Positions 21,095 to 32,708 of a stretch of 64,000 nucleotides of DNA are shown here, one piece after another. Positions within the stretch are counted from its first letter, which is position 1. Every line of letters starts with the position of its first letter. The position numbers were made by a program, and so were the translations under genes. Location of the stretch: contig BCIO01000001.1 in NCBI GenBank assembly GCA_001599975.1, positions 1,674,001 through 1,738,000 on the forward strand. The letters are read 5' to 3'. Under the pieces are notes generated by a model. It saw only the letters and a list, made by a program, of their open reading frames with translations, had not been told where the DNA came from and made no database searches. This stretch comes from Cystobasidiopsis lactophilus (taxonomy: Eukaryota; Basidiomycota; Agaricostilbomycetes; Agaricostilbales; Chionosphaeraceae).

Positions 21095-22757
21095 ATGAAG
21101 TCATTCATGCAGCGCGGCAAGAGCCCAGCGGCCTCGACTTCGCGCTCTAAGAGTCCTGCCGTGACCAAATCAAAGATAGCAGTGCATCTCGAGGAGAACA
21201 TCGGTGAGCTGGGCTATCTGTGCGAACGACAAGGCCAGGAGGCTGAACGTTTGCATGCAAAAGTATGGCTCCACCCAGGAGTGGTCAACAACCCAGTGCC
21301 TCATTCAGACACCACGACAGAGGGCACTCGCGTCATGCGTGATGCCTGCGTTCGCGGCCATGTCAATTTGACCCTCAACAAAGCCAAATTTATCACTTCT
21401 GTGCGAGTCTCGCTGGCGGCTGTCTGCGATCTCGTCATTCCTATTGGTATGCTGCAATCAGAACTTTAATTTGAGTCACTCTGATGGTGGTGATTACACA
21501 AGAAGACAACTGGGAGCATTCACAAATGTGGGAAGAGTGGGTGCAGTCATCTTGCGCCGCGTCCGATCTCCTGGCTGACGACCGATTGCAGCACCGTCGA
21601 ACTGTTACCAAATGCTCGCCAGTTTGAAGCGGGCGACTATGAGTAAGGGAGGATGCCCTCGTCGTGCTGTGATATTTGCTGACGAACCGCAGCTTTTCCT
21701 TCCGAATCCCTCTCACCGACTCTGGCGCACCTGCTGAACGTTCGAAATACGGACGCGTGTCTCAGAAAGTTTGGGCAATAGCGACTGGCGCTGGCCAGAG
21801 CGGCTCTGATCTTACTTCTCCGGATGTGTTCGCGGCTTGTGAGTTTGCCCTCGTTGGCGGCCTTTCCAAAAGACCAACTGTCGTGCCAGTTGTATGCAAC
21901 CCAAATCCTTCTGGAGGGCTACCAGAAGGCTTGGACATGATGGCGCGAGGTCGTGACGACATTGGAGTGAGCCTGACCCCGGTGGTAATGCCGTTGGTCG
22001 AAGAATGACTAACGAACGGATAGGACTGGCACCTTGAGGCAACTTCGTCTTCTCTTGTGGTTTCCAGCATGCTTCAATTCAACTTCTTCCTCATCGAAGC
22101 GCCGGTCGACTGCACCATCCAGGACATCGAGTGCCTTATCGTGCAGAAGTTCACTCTTCGCTCGCCGCTTCGTCCGACCCAGCCCGTAGAGGCCACACCG
22201 ACAAAAGCGCAGGTTTTCAAGCTGGAAGGGGCGCCGCTTCCTACAAGTAGGAAGGGCAAAACCCTTCCGCTGGCTCAGGTTGCGAAAGGCCAGCCGTGGG
22301 AAATTGCGTGCGTTGTCCGCTTTATTCGAAGAACATTTGCGTCTGACTTTGTCTATTGGTTAGACACCTCGCACGTCTGCCGAACTCGAACAAGATTCGA
22401 CCTTCCACGCACGCATCAACCATCTCACCCATCACCGTGGACAGCCACATCCTCTTCAAGATCTCCTTCAAGATCGAAGCTACCGGCGTGACAAAAGCCA
22501 TCACAGTCGGGCGGCCGATCTTCCTCGCGTCCTGCTACTGTCGCAAGGAGAGCCTGATCCTGCCGCGCTACTCGCCGCAGGATTTGAATCCGACGGTGAA
22601 AGAGGACTGGCTCATCCGCCCAGGGCCGAGGGAAGCCTTCAGCCTGTGCTACTGTGGGTCGTCGATGGAGCATTTGGTGCAAGAGTCTTCGCAATCGATG
22701 ATCCCAGTCACCACCGACTCCGCCCCGAAAGCGGAGACTCACGAATCTCCCGTGTAG
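21095..22757 (+). CDS. Arrestin-like (LDB19-type) trafficking adaptor, copy 2
   Basis: Tandem paralogue of the preceding gene. It starts MKSFMQRGKSPAASTSRSK, then KIAVHLEENIGELGYL, GHVNLTLNKAKFITSVRVSL, EDNWEHSQMWED, TVELLPNARQFEAGDY, FSFRIPLTDSGAPAE, VSQKVWAIATGAGQSGS, and SHILFKISFKIEATGVTKA. It ends ...TDSAPKAETHESPV. First exon 21095-21446. It also keeps a WW-type LPRY motif (LILPRYSPQDLNP) where copy 1 has LPPY, so Rsp5-type ligase binding is plausible in both. LDB19-domain assignment is by recognised pattern; endocytic adaptor function is inferred from the family. Convergent with the PPR-like gene, 102 bp away. Confidence 0.8.
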
Positions 22758-22859
22758 ATGTTCCCCGGGCTTTACATTGTAATACAATCATATCATTATG
22801 CACGCCTTTGTTCCGCACGCCTCCTGGCTCGCAGACGAGCCAAAGTCTGGAGAGGTGGA

Positions 22860-25509
22860 TTAGAACAAGGTCATACACTGCGCAATCTGGGCAGGACGCA
22901 CCATTGGTCGAACCGGTAACACCAAGGAAGGAAACGCTTTTGACCCTCCTCGACCCACTCGATTCCTCTGTTGCGATGCCCTGAGGTAGAAAGGCATCCT
23001 TTCCAGCGCCTGAAGCACCGGTGGCGTCTTTTCCACCTCGGGTAGGATTCGGTTAAGCGCCAGGGATCTCGAGTGAGACGGCCTTCGACGAAGGACCAGC
23101 TTGAGCAGTTTCGCGGAGAACTCGGGAGTGAGGGCGAAACGCTCGAAGAGGAAAGAGTGCAGCTGGAGCAGGCGAGGAAGGTCGCGAGCAGCGAATCCTT
23201 CATAGCTGACCACGCTGAGCACACCCGGTGACGGGTAGATCATCTGAACCAACAGTTTTAGCTTAAGTTTGAAAGCCATGCTGACGTGGTAGATGCGCTG
23301 GACCGCCCAAACGTCTGAGGCGGCCGCCTCCTCTTGCAGCCCGCGCCTCTTCACTTGTCGGAGTAACCAGCGGTAGAGTTCCACCGGATCTTGAAGATAG
23401 ATGGCAAGCACCATTTCGAAGTCCGGCCTGAGTCCAGCAGCACACATTTCTGCGAACACTTCTTTGGCGACTTCGACGTCCTGCTCGGCCATGGCTCCCA
23501 GCACAACAGCGACGTCGTAACTGTCCGGCACCATCGTCTCGTCTTGGGTGATAGTGTCAAGGAAGGCGGCGGCTTGTTTGGTCAAGCCCAAGACCTGCGC
23601 TGCTTTTGCCAGAGTAGTCAAGTCGTGGTGGTTGATTCGGTTGGCGAGGTTCATCCGCTTTCTGGCCCGGGCCCAGTCGACCGGCACTGATCGGCGAAAC
23701 TTTAAGAGCGACCGATCCAACGACGAGGTGTCCACCCCTTGTGCAGTTTGCAGGGCCTCCCACTCTTTGACGACGGTGGCCAGCCGGAGCACTTCCCGGG
23801 GAGTCAGAGCCAGATCTGAAGTCTGGATCTGGGGACCTAGTTGCTCCCAGAGCGCCAGCACCAAAGGTGAAAGTTCGCGGCGAAGGGCGGAGGACCGCAG
23901 CAGCACCGCCAGCAACTCGCGGGACTCGGTCAGAGCAAGAGCACTCTTACGGCGAGCCACAGCCTTGACCAAAGAGGTGGCTAGCGACTTGTAGCTACTT
24001 TCATACCAGTTTCGCGGGCTGTTAGGATTGGTGTGAAGCCGCTTCGACCCGGCTGCCGAGAAGTTCGTTGCGCAATCGGCGAGGTCGGCCAGCAACCTGA
24101 GCATGTGCTGTGTCGAGAAGGCGAAGCGGAGGTCTTCGTATAGTAGAGGGATGGAAGGATAGAGCTTGGCGAGAGACCCGAGCAGAACGTCTGCGCGAGA
24201 CGTCGAGTCTTGGAAGGGCGCAAAAGCGGCATCCAAGAAGGGTCGATACAGCTCTTGAAGGCTGCCCTTCGGTCTCCCTATCGCTTCCAGAGCGGCTGCT
24301 ACTCTTGTAAAGTCCCGTAGGGAGCCCGACAGCAAGGCTTGTTCGATGACCTGCTGCCCGAGCAGCACGGCGCGTGCGTTGTAGCCGGAGCTGGGAGACG
24401 GGACCACATCCATGTACAGCGGTAAAAATTCTAGCGCTTGTGATGAGCGCCCATAGGCATGCAAGAGGCGAATGAGGCTGGCCAAGGTCTCGTGTAAAGT
24501 GGAGGAAGGTAGGACTAGTTCTTGGGAGGCGGCATGCCCGTACGCTGCTACTAAGTCGTACAGAACGCTTTGGAGGATGCGAAAGGTGTACGTGGAGGGC
24601 GAGGCGCGGGCGTGACTGACGATCAGCCCAATGGGGTATTCGGTCGAAGAGCCGACATCAAAAGCGGCTTGGTCCCAGAGGAGCTTGAGGTATTGAGGGT
24701 CGACGAGCTTCAAATCCGACGGCTCGACCAGCACGGTGCTCAAGACCTGCCAGAGCTGTCGGCTTTCCTCCTGGCTCAGCCCGAGCCCCTGATCCGTGAT
24801 GCTCTTGATGTGCACAAACGGCAGGCGGGTCATGGTCATCCACTGCTGCCTGATGTCCTCCTCCATCTTGACTTTGGACCGCTTGGTAGATCGAGCGAGG
24901 ATGGCCAGATCGATGCGAATGAAAGTGAGCACGCCGGCGGCCTCCTTTAAAGGGTCGTCCATGGGCGAGACGTCCGACTTGAGCAGCCGGAGAGCTTGTT
25001 GGTCAGGTTGGAACTCATCTGATGCTTTGCAGATGAGCTGGGAGATAGTGTCCGGTTCGAAATGGGACAGCGGCGAGGGGTCGACTTGGTCCAAGGCTGG
25101 CCAGTGGCGCATCTGGAGGTAGCCCGACACGGGATCGACCAGCTCGTCGGCGCCCGATCCATTGCTAGAGCCCAAGCGCAGAGAGTCCTTGATGGCTTGG
25201 ATGTGCACTTCGCGATAGTGCGAAGGAGCGCCAAAGTCGTGCACAGTGGGAAAGATGTCGGCGGACTGTCTGGTCGCTTCCGCTGCGAAAGACCGCTGTT
25301 GATCCTTGGCATCTCTTCCAACAACTGCATCTACTTGATGCTGGCGTCTGTTACGATGCATCGAAGCACAAAAGTTTGCGCCGGACTCTCAGAAATTTGT
25401 TTTGCTGGGTGAAGGAGAGGTGCACTCACGCCGGTTTGGCCTTCGTGGCATACGCATGCACAGCTTGAGAGGCCGTGACTTGAAAGCGTTGCCACTTGCT
25501 CGGGGTCAT
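22860..25509 (-). CDS. Large mitochondrial PPR-like helical-repeat protein
   Basis: An 855-aa protein in two exons (25509-25430 and 25347-22860), frame-consistent. I chose the Met at 25509 because the resulting N-terminus MTPSKWQRFQVTASQAVHAY is rich in K/R/S and free of acid, a good mitochondrial targeting sequence. An upstream ATG at 25638 would add acidic sequence and overlap the neighbouring gene. The body is leucine-rich alpha-helical repeats. One unit near the C-terminus, AKEVFAEMCAAGLRPDFEMV, matches the pentatricopeptide pattern. Fungal PPR proteins bind mitochondrial RNAs; which RNA, if any, cannot be told. I do not recognise a named orthologue. Divergent from the complex I gene. Confidence 0.75.
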
Positions 25510-25574
25510 CTGGAGGCCGGCCTCATCGTTTGCCTCCAAAGCCTCTTGACCTCGTTCGAGCACGCCTGCCGCCG
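25510..25574. promoter_or_regulatory. 65-bp divergent promoter shared by two mitochondrial genes
   Basis: Start codons of the PPR-like gene and of NDUFA9 (using its inferred first exon) are only 65 bp apart and point outward. Leaders and promoters must overlap. Joint control of two nuclear genes for mitochondrial proteins is a reasonable inference. Confidence 0.4.
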
Positions 25575-27089
25575 ATGCCGGCCACCAAACCTGGTACGGG
25601 GCGCATGCATTGAGCTCTCCTGGGCTGGGTTGATTCATTCGCGTTTTGTACAGCTGCTCAACTGGTCAAGAGCACGACCTTCAAGCGGGGCGCTCATGAT
25701 TTGGCAATAAAAAGGGCGACTGGGCGACCCATCATTGGCTATGGCCCGGGCGGCAGGTGCGTGGCTCTGTTTGGCTTGCGAAGACTATTGCTGTAGCTGA
25801 TGGCAAGCTCAGATCGTCGTCGACCGGCTCAGTTGGTGAGTGACAGGCGTCAATGTGGAAATGGCGGCCTCCTCATTGGTGTCTTGCATCTCACAGCTAC
25901 CGTCTTTGGCTGCACCGGCTTCCTGGGGCGTTATGTGGTGGCTAAGCTTGGTAGGTTGCTGACTGCCATCATCCGACCCCAAGAGGATATCTGCTCAGGC
26001 GAAAGACAGCCAAACAAGGGACTCAGGTCGTCGTGCCATACCGGGACGAGGACGAGAAGCGGCACCTCAAGGTCATGGGCGACCTAGGGCAGATTGTGCC
26101 TCTGGTGAGTAGCTTTGTCATCGATTTCGAAGGAATAGGGGTCACCAGGCGAACTCACAGGAATGGAACCTCCGGAACGACACGACGATAGAAGAGTGTC
26201 TCCGGCACTCCGACGTTGTGGTCAACTTGGTCGGCCGGAACTTTGAAACCAAGTGCGTTGGGTCGCTACGGTGTCAGGGCGACAGCTGCTGATCACGTTC
26301 CGCACAGAAACTACAAGTTTTCGGACGTGCAAGAGGAGGGCGCCCGGCGGATCGCCCGCATTGCCTACCAAGAGGGCGTCTCCCGCTTCATCCACGTCTC
26401 CCACCTCAACGCTGCCGAGGACTCCAAGTCGCGGTTCTACCAGGCCAAGGCGCGGGGCGAGGTCGCCGTGCGCGACGCTTTCCCGGGCGCCACCATTGTC
26501 CGCCCGTCCTGGCTTTACGGCCACGAGGACCGGTTCTTGAACTCGATGGCCGCCTTCCCAGCTGGCTGGCGCATTAACGATCAGGCCACCGTCTTCAAGC
26601 CGGCGCATGTGCTGGACGTGGCCGAGGCCATCAAGGTCATCGCCAACGCCGAGTCGACGATCGGCACCACCTTCTCCCTCGCCGGCCCCAAAGCCTTCAA
26701 CATCGAGCAGCTGCTCACCTTGATCGAGGAGAACATCGTCAAGAAGCTCCAGGGCCCCAACGTGCCGATCGGGGCGCTCAAGCTGCTGACCCGGGTGTGG
26801 GAGAACATTTGGTGGCCGACGCTGACGCCGGACGAGGTGACGAGGCGGACGATCGACGACCTGCCCGTGCCCGCGGACCACCTCACCTGGGACTACCTCG
26901 GCATTGAGCCCGAGTCGCTCGAGGAGCTCGCGCTCATCTACCTCAGGAGGCATCGCTCCGCCGCCTTCTACGACAGTGCGTTGCTTTCCTCTGTTCCTCT
27001 TTGAGATCCTCTTTAAAAGTTTCTGCCCAGAGCCATCTCCAAGTGGCGGGCTCAAGCTCAAGCAGCAGAGCTACCATGTCATAGACTAG
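25575..27089 (+). CDS. NDUFA9: NADH:ubiquinone oxidoreductase 39/40-kDa subunit (NDUFA9)
   Basis: Accessory subunit of respiratory complex I with an SDR-type NADPH fold. Eight exons (25575-25593, 25654-25756, 25813-25835, 25897-25950, 26010-26104, 26161-26252, 26308-26975, 27031-27089) give 370 aa in frame. The mature part begins HDLAIKRATGRPIIGYGPGG and enters the nucleotide-binding ATVFGCTGFLGRYVV. Then come VVNLVGRNFETKNYKFSDV, SRFIHVSHLNAAEDSKSRF, IVRPSWLYGHEDRF and LKLKQQSYHVID at the end. No ATG lies in frame upstream of the presequence in its own exon. A 19-nt first exon (MPATKP) with donor GTACGG and acceptor TTTTGTACAG restores a start and frame; this exon is inferred. Convergent with the uL1m gene. 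Confidence 0.93.
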
Positions 27090-27258
27090 AGGAAAACACT
27101 GCTTGCCTCTTTCGCGGGCCAGCCAAACCACACTTTGAAATAACTATTTTCCAACCATTTTTTTAGCCTTGTAAAACCAATGTGTCCGGTTCGTGGCCTC
27201 TGAAAGGAGTGCAAAGGTGCGGGGTGGGATTACAGTGTGGCACAAAAGTCTAAACATG

Positions 27259-28416
27259 CTATAGGGCGTCCTCTATGATGAAAGATGGGCCTTGGGTGCT
27301 ACTGAGGATGATCCTCGCCACTGCAGCTGTGAGAGCAGACCCGACTTGGCATCAGCTCCGAAGTTGATGAGGTGCAGATTGAACACTCACTCTTCTTTTT
27401 GGTGGCTGCTGTCGGCCCGGTGGAGGTGAAGGAAGAGGCCTCGAGAGCGGTGGCCGTCTGCCCTGCTGAGCCGGCCGCCATGTCCGCCACTTCGTTGACC
27501 AGCGCGCGGACGTTTTGGGCCAAGGCTTCCGGTGGTAGGTGGAGCTGTGCGAGGAAGAGGCCGAGAATCAAGAACCGTCGTGTCTTTGAGGAGATCTCAA
27601 ACTCACTCTTCCAATACCTGTCCGCCGAACCAAACAAGCTCGTGAGATTGAGAAAAGAGCTAGGAGGGGCAGAAGGACGAACAAGAGCGAATGCTGCCAT
27701 CCGGGTCCGCCTTCCAGTCCAAGCCGCCTTTAGCTTCCATGATGGCCTTTGCCAGTTCAGCTGTGACGGTGCCTCTCCGGGCGGACGGAAAGAGGCCTTT
27801 GGGACCCAAAAAGCGGGCGAGCTGGTTGACGACGGCCATTTGCGAGGGGTGCGCCAGCACTTTGGTCGGCTTGATCTTCTCCTCCATTATCTGTGCACCG
27901 ATTGGCAACAGTAGTACCTCAGAAGTGGCCCAAAAGATGTAGTAGGTCCCAAGAACGCACCTGCTGGACCAACTCTGTCGAGCCCACCACCGTCGCCCCT
28001 GCAGCTTTGGCGGCCTCTGCGTCTTTTCCTTCTGCAAAGACGACAATGACGTCCTTCTTCTTGGCGGTGTAGACCTCAAATGGAGGAAAGATGCGGCCGC
28101 GCATGGCGTTGACATTTTGGGCCGAGTTGGCTTTCGTCTTGATTTCCAATTCGTACGCCGCCCAGCTGGCACTGGCTGGTCGTAGGGCCTGTGAAGCTTG
28201 GAAGTTGAAACTGCTGATCAACGCAATGATCAAGAGGGCAGAAGGCCTCACTTTTAGCATGCGAGCAGCTTCTTCAAGGGTCACTTGGTTCGCTGGTTTG
28301 GCGAGCGGCAGTCGCTTCCGGCTTGGAGTTGGCCGCTTGTTGCCATTGCGCTTGCTGTTGCTGGACAAGTGGCGGATGCCGGCAGCGAGCGAGAAGGGCG
28401 GCTTGGCAGAACTCAT
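27259..28416 (-). CDS. MRPL1: Mitochondrial large-subunit ribosomal protein uL1m
   Basis: Ribosomal protein L1 of the mitochondrial ribosome, forming the L1 stalk. The N-terminus MSSAKPPFSLAAGIRHLSSN is a mitochondrial presequence. The conserved body has FEVYTAKKKDVIVVFAEGKD, AGATVVGSTELVQQ, PTKVLAHPSQMAVVNQLARF, LGPKGLFPSARRGTVT and PPEALAQNVRALVNEV. It ends ARIILSSTQGPSFIIEDAL, a very typical uL1 terminus. The last part is split by short introns that I placed by frame. The start at 28416 gives the targeting sequence; longer in-frame extensions upstream look like leader. Together with the two genes to its left this makes a mitochondrial cluster. Confidence 0.93.
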
Positions 28417-28748
28417 GTTTTGGCTGGTGCGGAAGAAGGAGCTGCTCGCATCTGTAGGCTTGAGGTCGGGGATTTGGCGGCGCTTGTAGTTTGCAACACG
28501 CAGGATGGTATAGATCCCAGTAGTTAAAGCAGAAATGGCAAACCGAGCGCGACCCTGGGGAAGGACACTGTTGCCTTCCACCGACGAGCTCCGCCCGCGA
28601 AATATAGTCCCCAGGCAGAGGCGAATGCAGCCATGCGAGGCCATCGCCCAGGCTCGTCCGTGTCGGGCTCTGTGTCTGGCCAGAAGGCATTCGTGAGTCG
28701 CTGCCTTCCGCTGCCCAAACATGCCCGGACACCAGGACTCAACTGCGC

Positions 28749-31700
28749 ATGAACAAACAGCTCTCGTCGGCGTACCAAGAGCTCGGCAAGGAGCTGTACG
28801 GCACTAACATCAAGGTCGTGGGCAACTACACGCTAGGCCGGGTCATTGGCGAGGGTTCGTTTGGGTCGGTCCGCCTGGCCTCGCACCGCTTGACGGCCGT
28901 CCGCTGCGCCATCAAGCAAATCCCGCGCGCCGGCACACCCCCGTTGCTCACCCGCGAGATCCACCACCACAGGCGCCTGCACCACCCGCACGTCGTCCAG
29001 CTCTACGAGATTGTCGCGACCGAGTCCTCCATTTGGCTCGTGTCCGAGCTGTGCGCGGGAGGCGAGCTGTTCGACTACCTGGTCGAGCAAGGCCGGCTCC
29101 AAGAGTCCGAGGCGAGGAGGGTGTTCGGCCAGCTGTGCTGCGGCTTGGGTTACATCCATGCGCACGGCGTCGTCCACCGCGACCTCAAGCTCGAGAACGT
29201 CCTCCTCGACGAGCGCTGCAACGTCAAGATCGCCGACTTTGGCTTTGGCAGGGAGTTTGAGAGGGGCAGGCTCATGGAGACTTTTTGCGGCACGACCGGG
29301 TATGCGAGCCCAGAGATGCTCGCTGGCCGCAAGTACTCCGGCGAAGGTGCGTTTGCTTCTCCCCTTCCCGATGCACAAGTGCTTGGTGTTGACAAGCAAC
29401 CTACAGAGGTTGATGTGTGGTCCAGTGGGGTGATTCTGTTTGCGCTGCTCACCGGCAGCCTGCCGTTCGACGACGACGACGAGAACCTCATGAAGGCCAA
29501 GATCCTGGCTTTGGAGTTCGAGATTCCCAAGTGGCTGCCAGAAGGTGCGCCATGGCTCTAAATTAGCTGAAATCCAACATCAGCTGACCGCGACGACGGT
29601 GCCCAGACGTCCGGGACTTGATTTCTCACATTTTGGTGCTGGAGCCCAAGGATCGATTCACGATCAAACAAATCCTCACCCACGCCTGGTTCTGGAAACC
29701 TCTCTTACCTTCCTTCCACCACGACCACCTGCTGAGCAACAACGTGTCCGACCAAGGCGTGCCCCCCGTCATCCACGAGGAGGACTCGCCTTCCACGCCC
29801 GTCCACCAGCGCGAATTCTCCACCCAGTCCTCCTCCTCCAGCCGCTCCAATTTCCAAATCGGCCTCCCCAGCAGCGCCTCTTCCACCTCCTTGGTCTTCG
29901 CCAACGCCGGGGACATCTCCATGTCGCCGACAGCGATGAGCGAGGTCACCGTCCGCAACAACCCCTTGGACAGGACAGAGGAAGAGGGCTCGCCCATGCT
30001 CCACCGGAGCGTGTCCGCCGTCATGTCCATGTCCAGGTCCAACTCCTCCCACGGCGGGCCCGTAGCCCACTCCCGCACTCCCTCCCGCACCAAACGGCGG
30101 TCAGTGGGCAGCACCCTCTCGGAGCGCTTGCTCCCAGCTGCCTTGCCGCCAATCGTCGACTACGCTTCCATGCTCGACGACTTGGACGCCACCCCATTCA
30201 GCACGCCGGCGGAAAAGACCTTGCTGGAGAGCATGTCGCTGCTCGGGCTGGACGTCGGCCAAATCACGCACAGCGTTAAAAGCGATGCGTGCGACTCGTC
30301 GGGTGCCATTTGGTGGCAGCTCAAGCGGAAAGCGGACGAGAGGGCGGATGCTATGTCCGAGCGGGACTCGGTCGCCGTCGCCCAGAGCCCCAGCCCGATG
30401 GTGGAAATGGCCAAGCGTAGCCAGAAGAAGGGCTCGGATGCCTCGACCCCAGCTCGATCTACCACCTCTTCCACTTCCGTCGAGGCACCTTCAATGGCCA
30501 AAGCGGTGTCGGCCCAGGACACGCCGGCAAAGGCGATCGCTAAAACCGCCACCTCGCGCCACAAGCGGTCGAACTCACAATCTCAAGTGCCCACAGACCG
30601 GAAACCGAGCTTGTCCTCTTCCACTTCGGCCCCGCTTCTGGCCCAGTACGCCAGCAAGTCGGTGGAGCGCCTTCTTGCCATGTCCCGCAACATTTCGGAC
30701 GTCGACCTGCCACTGCCTGCGCCCGAACCAACCGACCCGGCACTGCTCAATGTGTCAGAGCAGAAGAAGAGGGAAAAGCAAAGGTCGGCGTCAATTTCCA
30801 TCCTCCAGCGCGCCACCTCGGCTTTCAACTCGAAGCACACCGCGACCAATGCCAACACAGACACCGATTCCGGTCGCTCGACGCCGCTCAGCGTGCTATT
30901 TGGGCGGAAACAAAGCATCGGGGACAAGTCAGCGATGAAGGAGGCCGTGGTGGCGGCCTCGGCCTCCAAGCAAGACCTGGCTGGCTTGCCGAAGGAGGAC
31001 GAGCTGCCGGCCAGCGACATTATTCCCGGTCCCAGCCCGTCCATTGACTCGGAGGGCAGCCCGGCAGTGGGCTCCGACCTCTCGCACGAGAGCCAAGGCA
31101 CAGACTCAACCCAGCCTTCCTCCCTCACCAAGCACACTTTGGCGTCTAGCCCATCATCGACCGCCTCTAAACAGGCGCGATCAAGAGGCAGCCTGTTCTC
31201 CTCTTTCAAGACTTGGTTCAACGAGGACAGAAGGCGGCGGAAGCGGAGCGTGACTTTGTCTGGCTTCGAGGGCAGCAGCGTCAACAAGATGCGCAACTCT
31301 GGGACCCCGACCACTGGCAGCATTCGAAGGATGAGCCAAAACGCCTCGGTGATCGGGTCACCACTGCAGCGGCCGCCTTTGGGCAGCCGGAGGTCGTCCA
31401 GCGCTACCAGTGTTCGGCAGCCTTCCTCCAGGCGGTCCTCGGTCGCCTCGCTGAACATCCCGCCGGCTTTGGATTTGCCGCTGTCATCTCACAGCATGTC
31501 TAGAAGACGCTCGGACAGCAGCCGGGCGTCGTTCACAAGCCGGACGCCAACAAGCGACCGCGGGTCGAGGCCCAGCTCGATGATCTCCTCCGACATGCCA
31601 CCTGGGGACAGTCTCTCAAGGTCCAACTCGCGCCGCCGGCAGCAATCGCAGCCCATCGGCCAAGCCCACCACCGGCGGACGGGCAGCCAAAGCTCGCTGG

Positions 31701-32434
31701 GTTCGCGCAAAAGCTCTCGCGCCGGCGACTCCCAGCCCTTCCGCCGAGCACCCACTCAGACCACGCAAGTGCGCAGAGTCGCCCGGCCCGCCCACCACCG
31801 TCGAGACTCGACCTCATCCTCCATCCGCTCGGTGTCTTCGCGCCGCTCATCTTTGTCGGATGACGACCGGGATCATGGCATTGGCCAAGATCAGCCTGTC
31901 ATCCAAGAAGAGAACGAGGAGCCAGTCGAGGACGTGCACAGCGAGCGCGAGAGGGCCCTCCGAAAGCTGTCCGGCGAGGTCGACCGCACGCCTACTCACT
32001 CGCGCAGCTCGACAACCATCTTCACCGCACATAAGTCCGCCTCGGCCTTCTCCTCTCCGGCTGTGACGGGCAAGTCGAACTCGTGGTCGCGCCCGGCCAG
32101 CCAATCGACTGTGCGGCCCAAAATCCGGGACGTGTTTGCCAACAAGGCGAGCGACGACTCCGATTGGGTCGACGAAGACGACCCGCTGGGCGGCTTCGTA
32201 GGCGGCTTTGGCCAACTGGGCCAGTCGTCTCGAATTGCAGCTGCTGCCTCGCCAGCGGCTCCATCGCAGGAGGCCTTCTCGAGCAACATTCTTGGCGCCA
32301 CCCGCTACGCCGGCGTAGGCGAAGCTGTCATGGGCGGCGACGGTCGTAAAGCCAATCCAGTAGCCGGCAAAAACGTCGGCTTGGGCTTCAGAGGCGCGGC
32401 TGTGATCGAGGAGGATGAAGAGGATGAGGAGTGA
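28749..32434 (+). CDS. CAMK-family Ser/Thr kinase with long disordered tail
   Basis: 1187 aa in three exons (28749-29346, 29407-29544, 29607-32434), frame-consistent. The kinase domain (about residues 27-290) has the glycine loop GEGSFG, the lysine in CAIKQI, catalytic HRDLKLEN, DFG, an activation segment ending FCGTTGYASPEML, and DVWSSGVILFALLTGSLPF. All catalytic residues are present, so it should be active. The AMPK/Kin4/Hsl1-like (CAMKL) branch is suggested by the GVILFALLTG and DRFTIKQILTHAWF signatures. The remaining 890 or so residues are Ser/Thr/Pro/Arg-rich with no domain I recognise, ending acidic (VIEEDEEDEE). This resembles fungal kinases of cell-cycle or polarity control, but no orthologue is named. 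Divergent from uL1m with 332 bp between. Confidence 0.88.
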
Positions 32435-32708
32435 TTTATGCTCTCGCCCGGGTCCCATGTGTTAGCCTAAATGCCTGTACTGTACTTTCACGAGCTCGCA
32501 TGTTGCATTTTTCTATCGAAATTCGCAAAAAAGGCAACCATCCTCTGCCTTATTAGAACACCGGGCATGTTGTTCGCATCTTCTGCCCCTTGTCCCTGTG
32601 GTAGGCTCAGTGTGGAATGGGAGGCAGTGAAGATCTATCAATTAGGTGAGGGTGACAGAGAGACTAGTCTACAAAGGGATCTCAGATCACAGCGCCAGAT
32701 GTATTGCG

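Noticed and set aside
25510-25638. Upstream ATG at 25638 as the start of the PPR-like protein
   Set aside because: It would add an acidic stretch ahead of an otherwise good mitochondrial presequence and overlap the NDUFA9 first exon; the Met at 25509 fits better.
30583-31458. Long open antisense frame (about 290 codons) opposite the kinase tail
   Set aside because: No domains, no start context and no introns; explained by Ser/Arg-rich, GC-rich codon use on the real strand.
31847-32458. Second antisense open frame opposite the kinase C-terminus
   Set aside because: Same composition artefact; the plus-strand kinase reading is continuous and supported.
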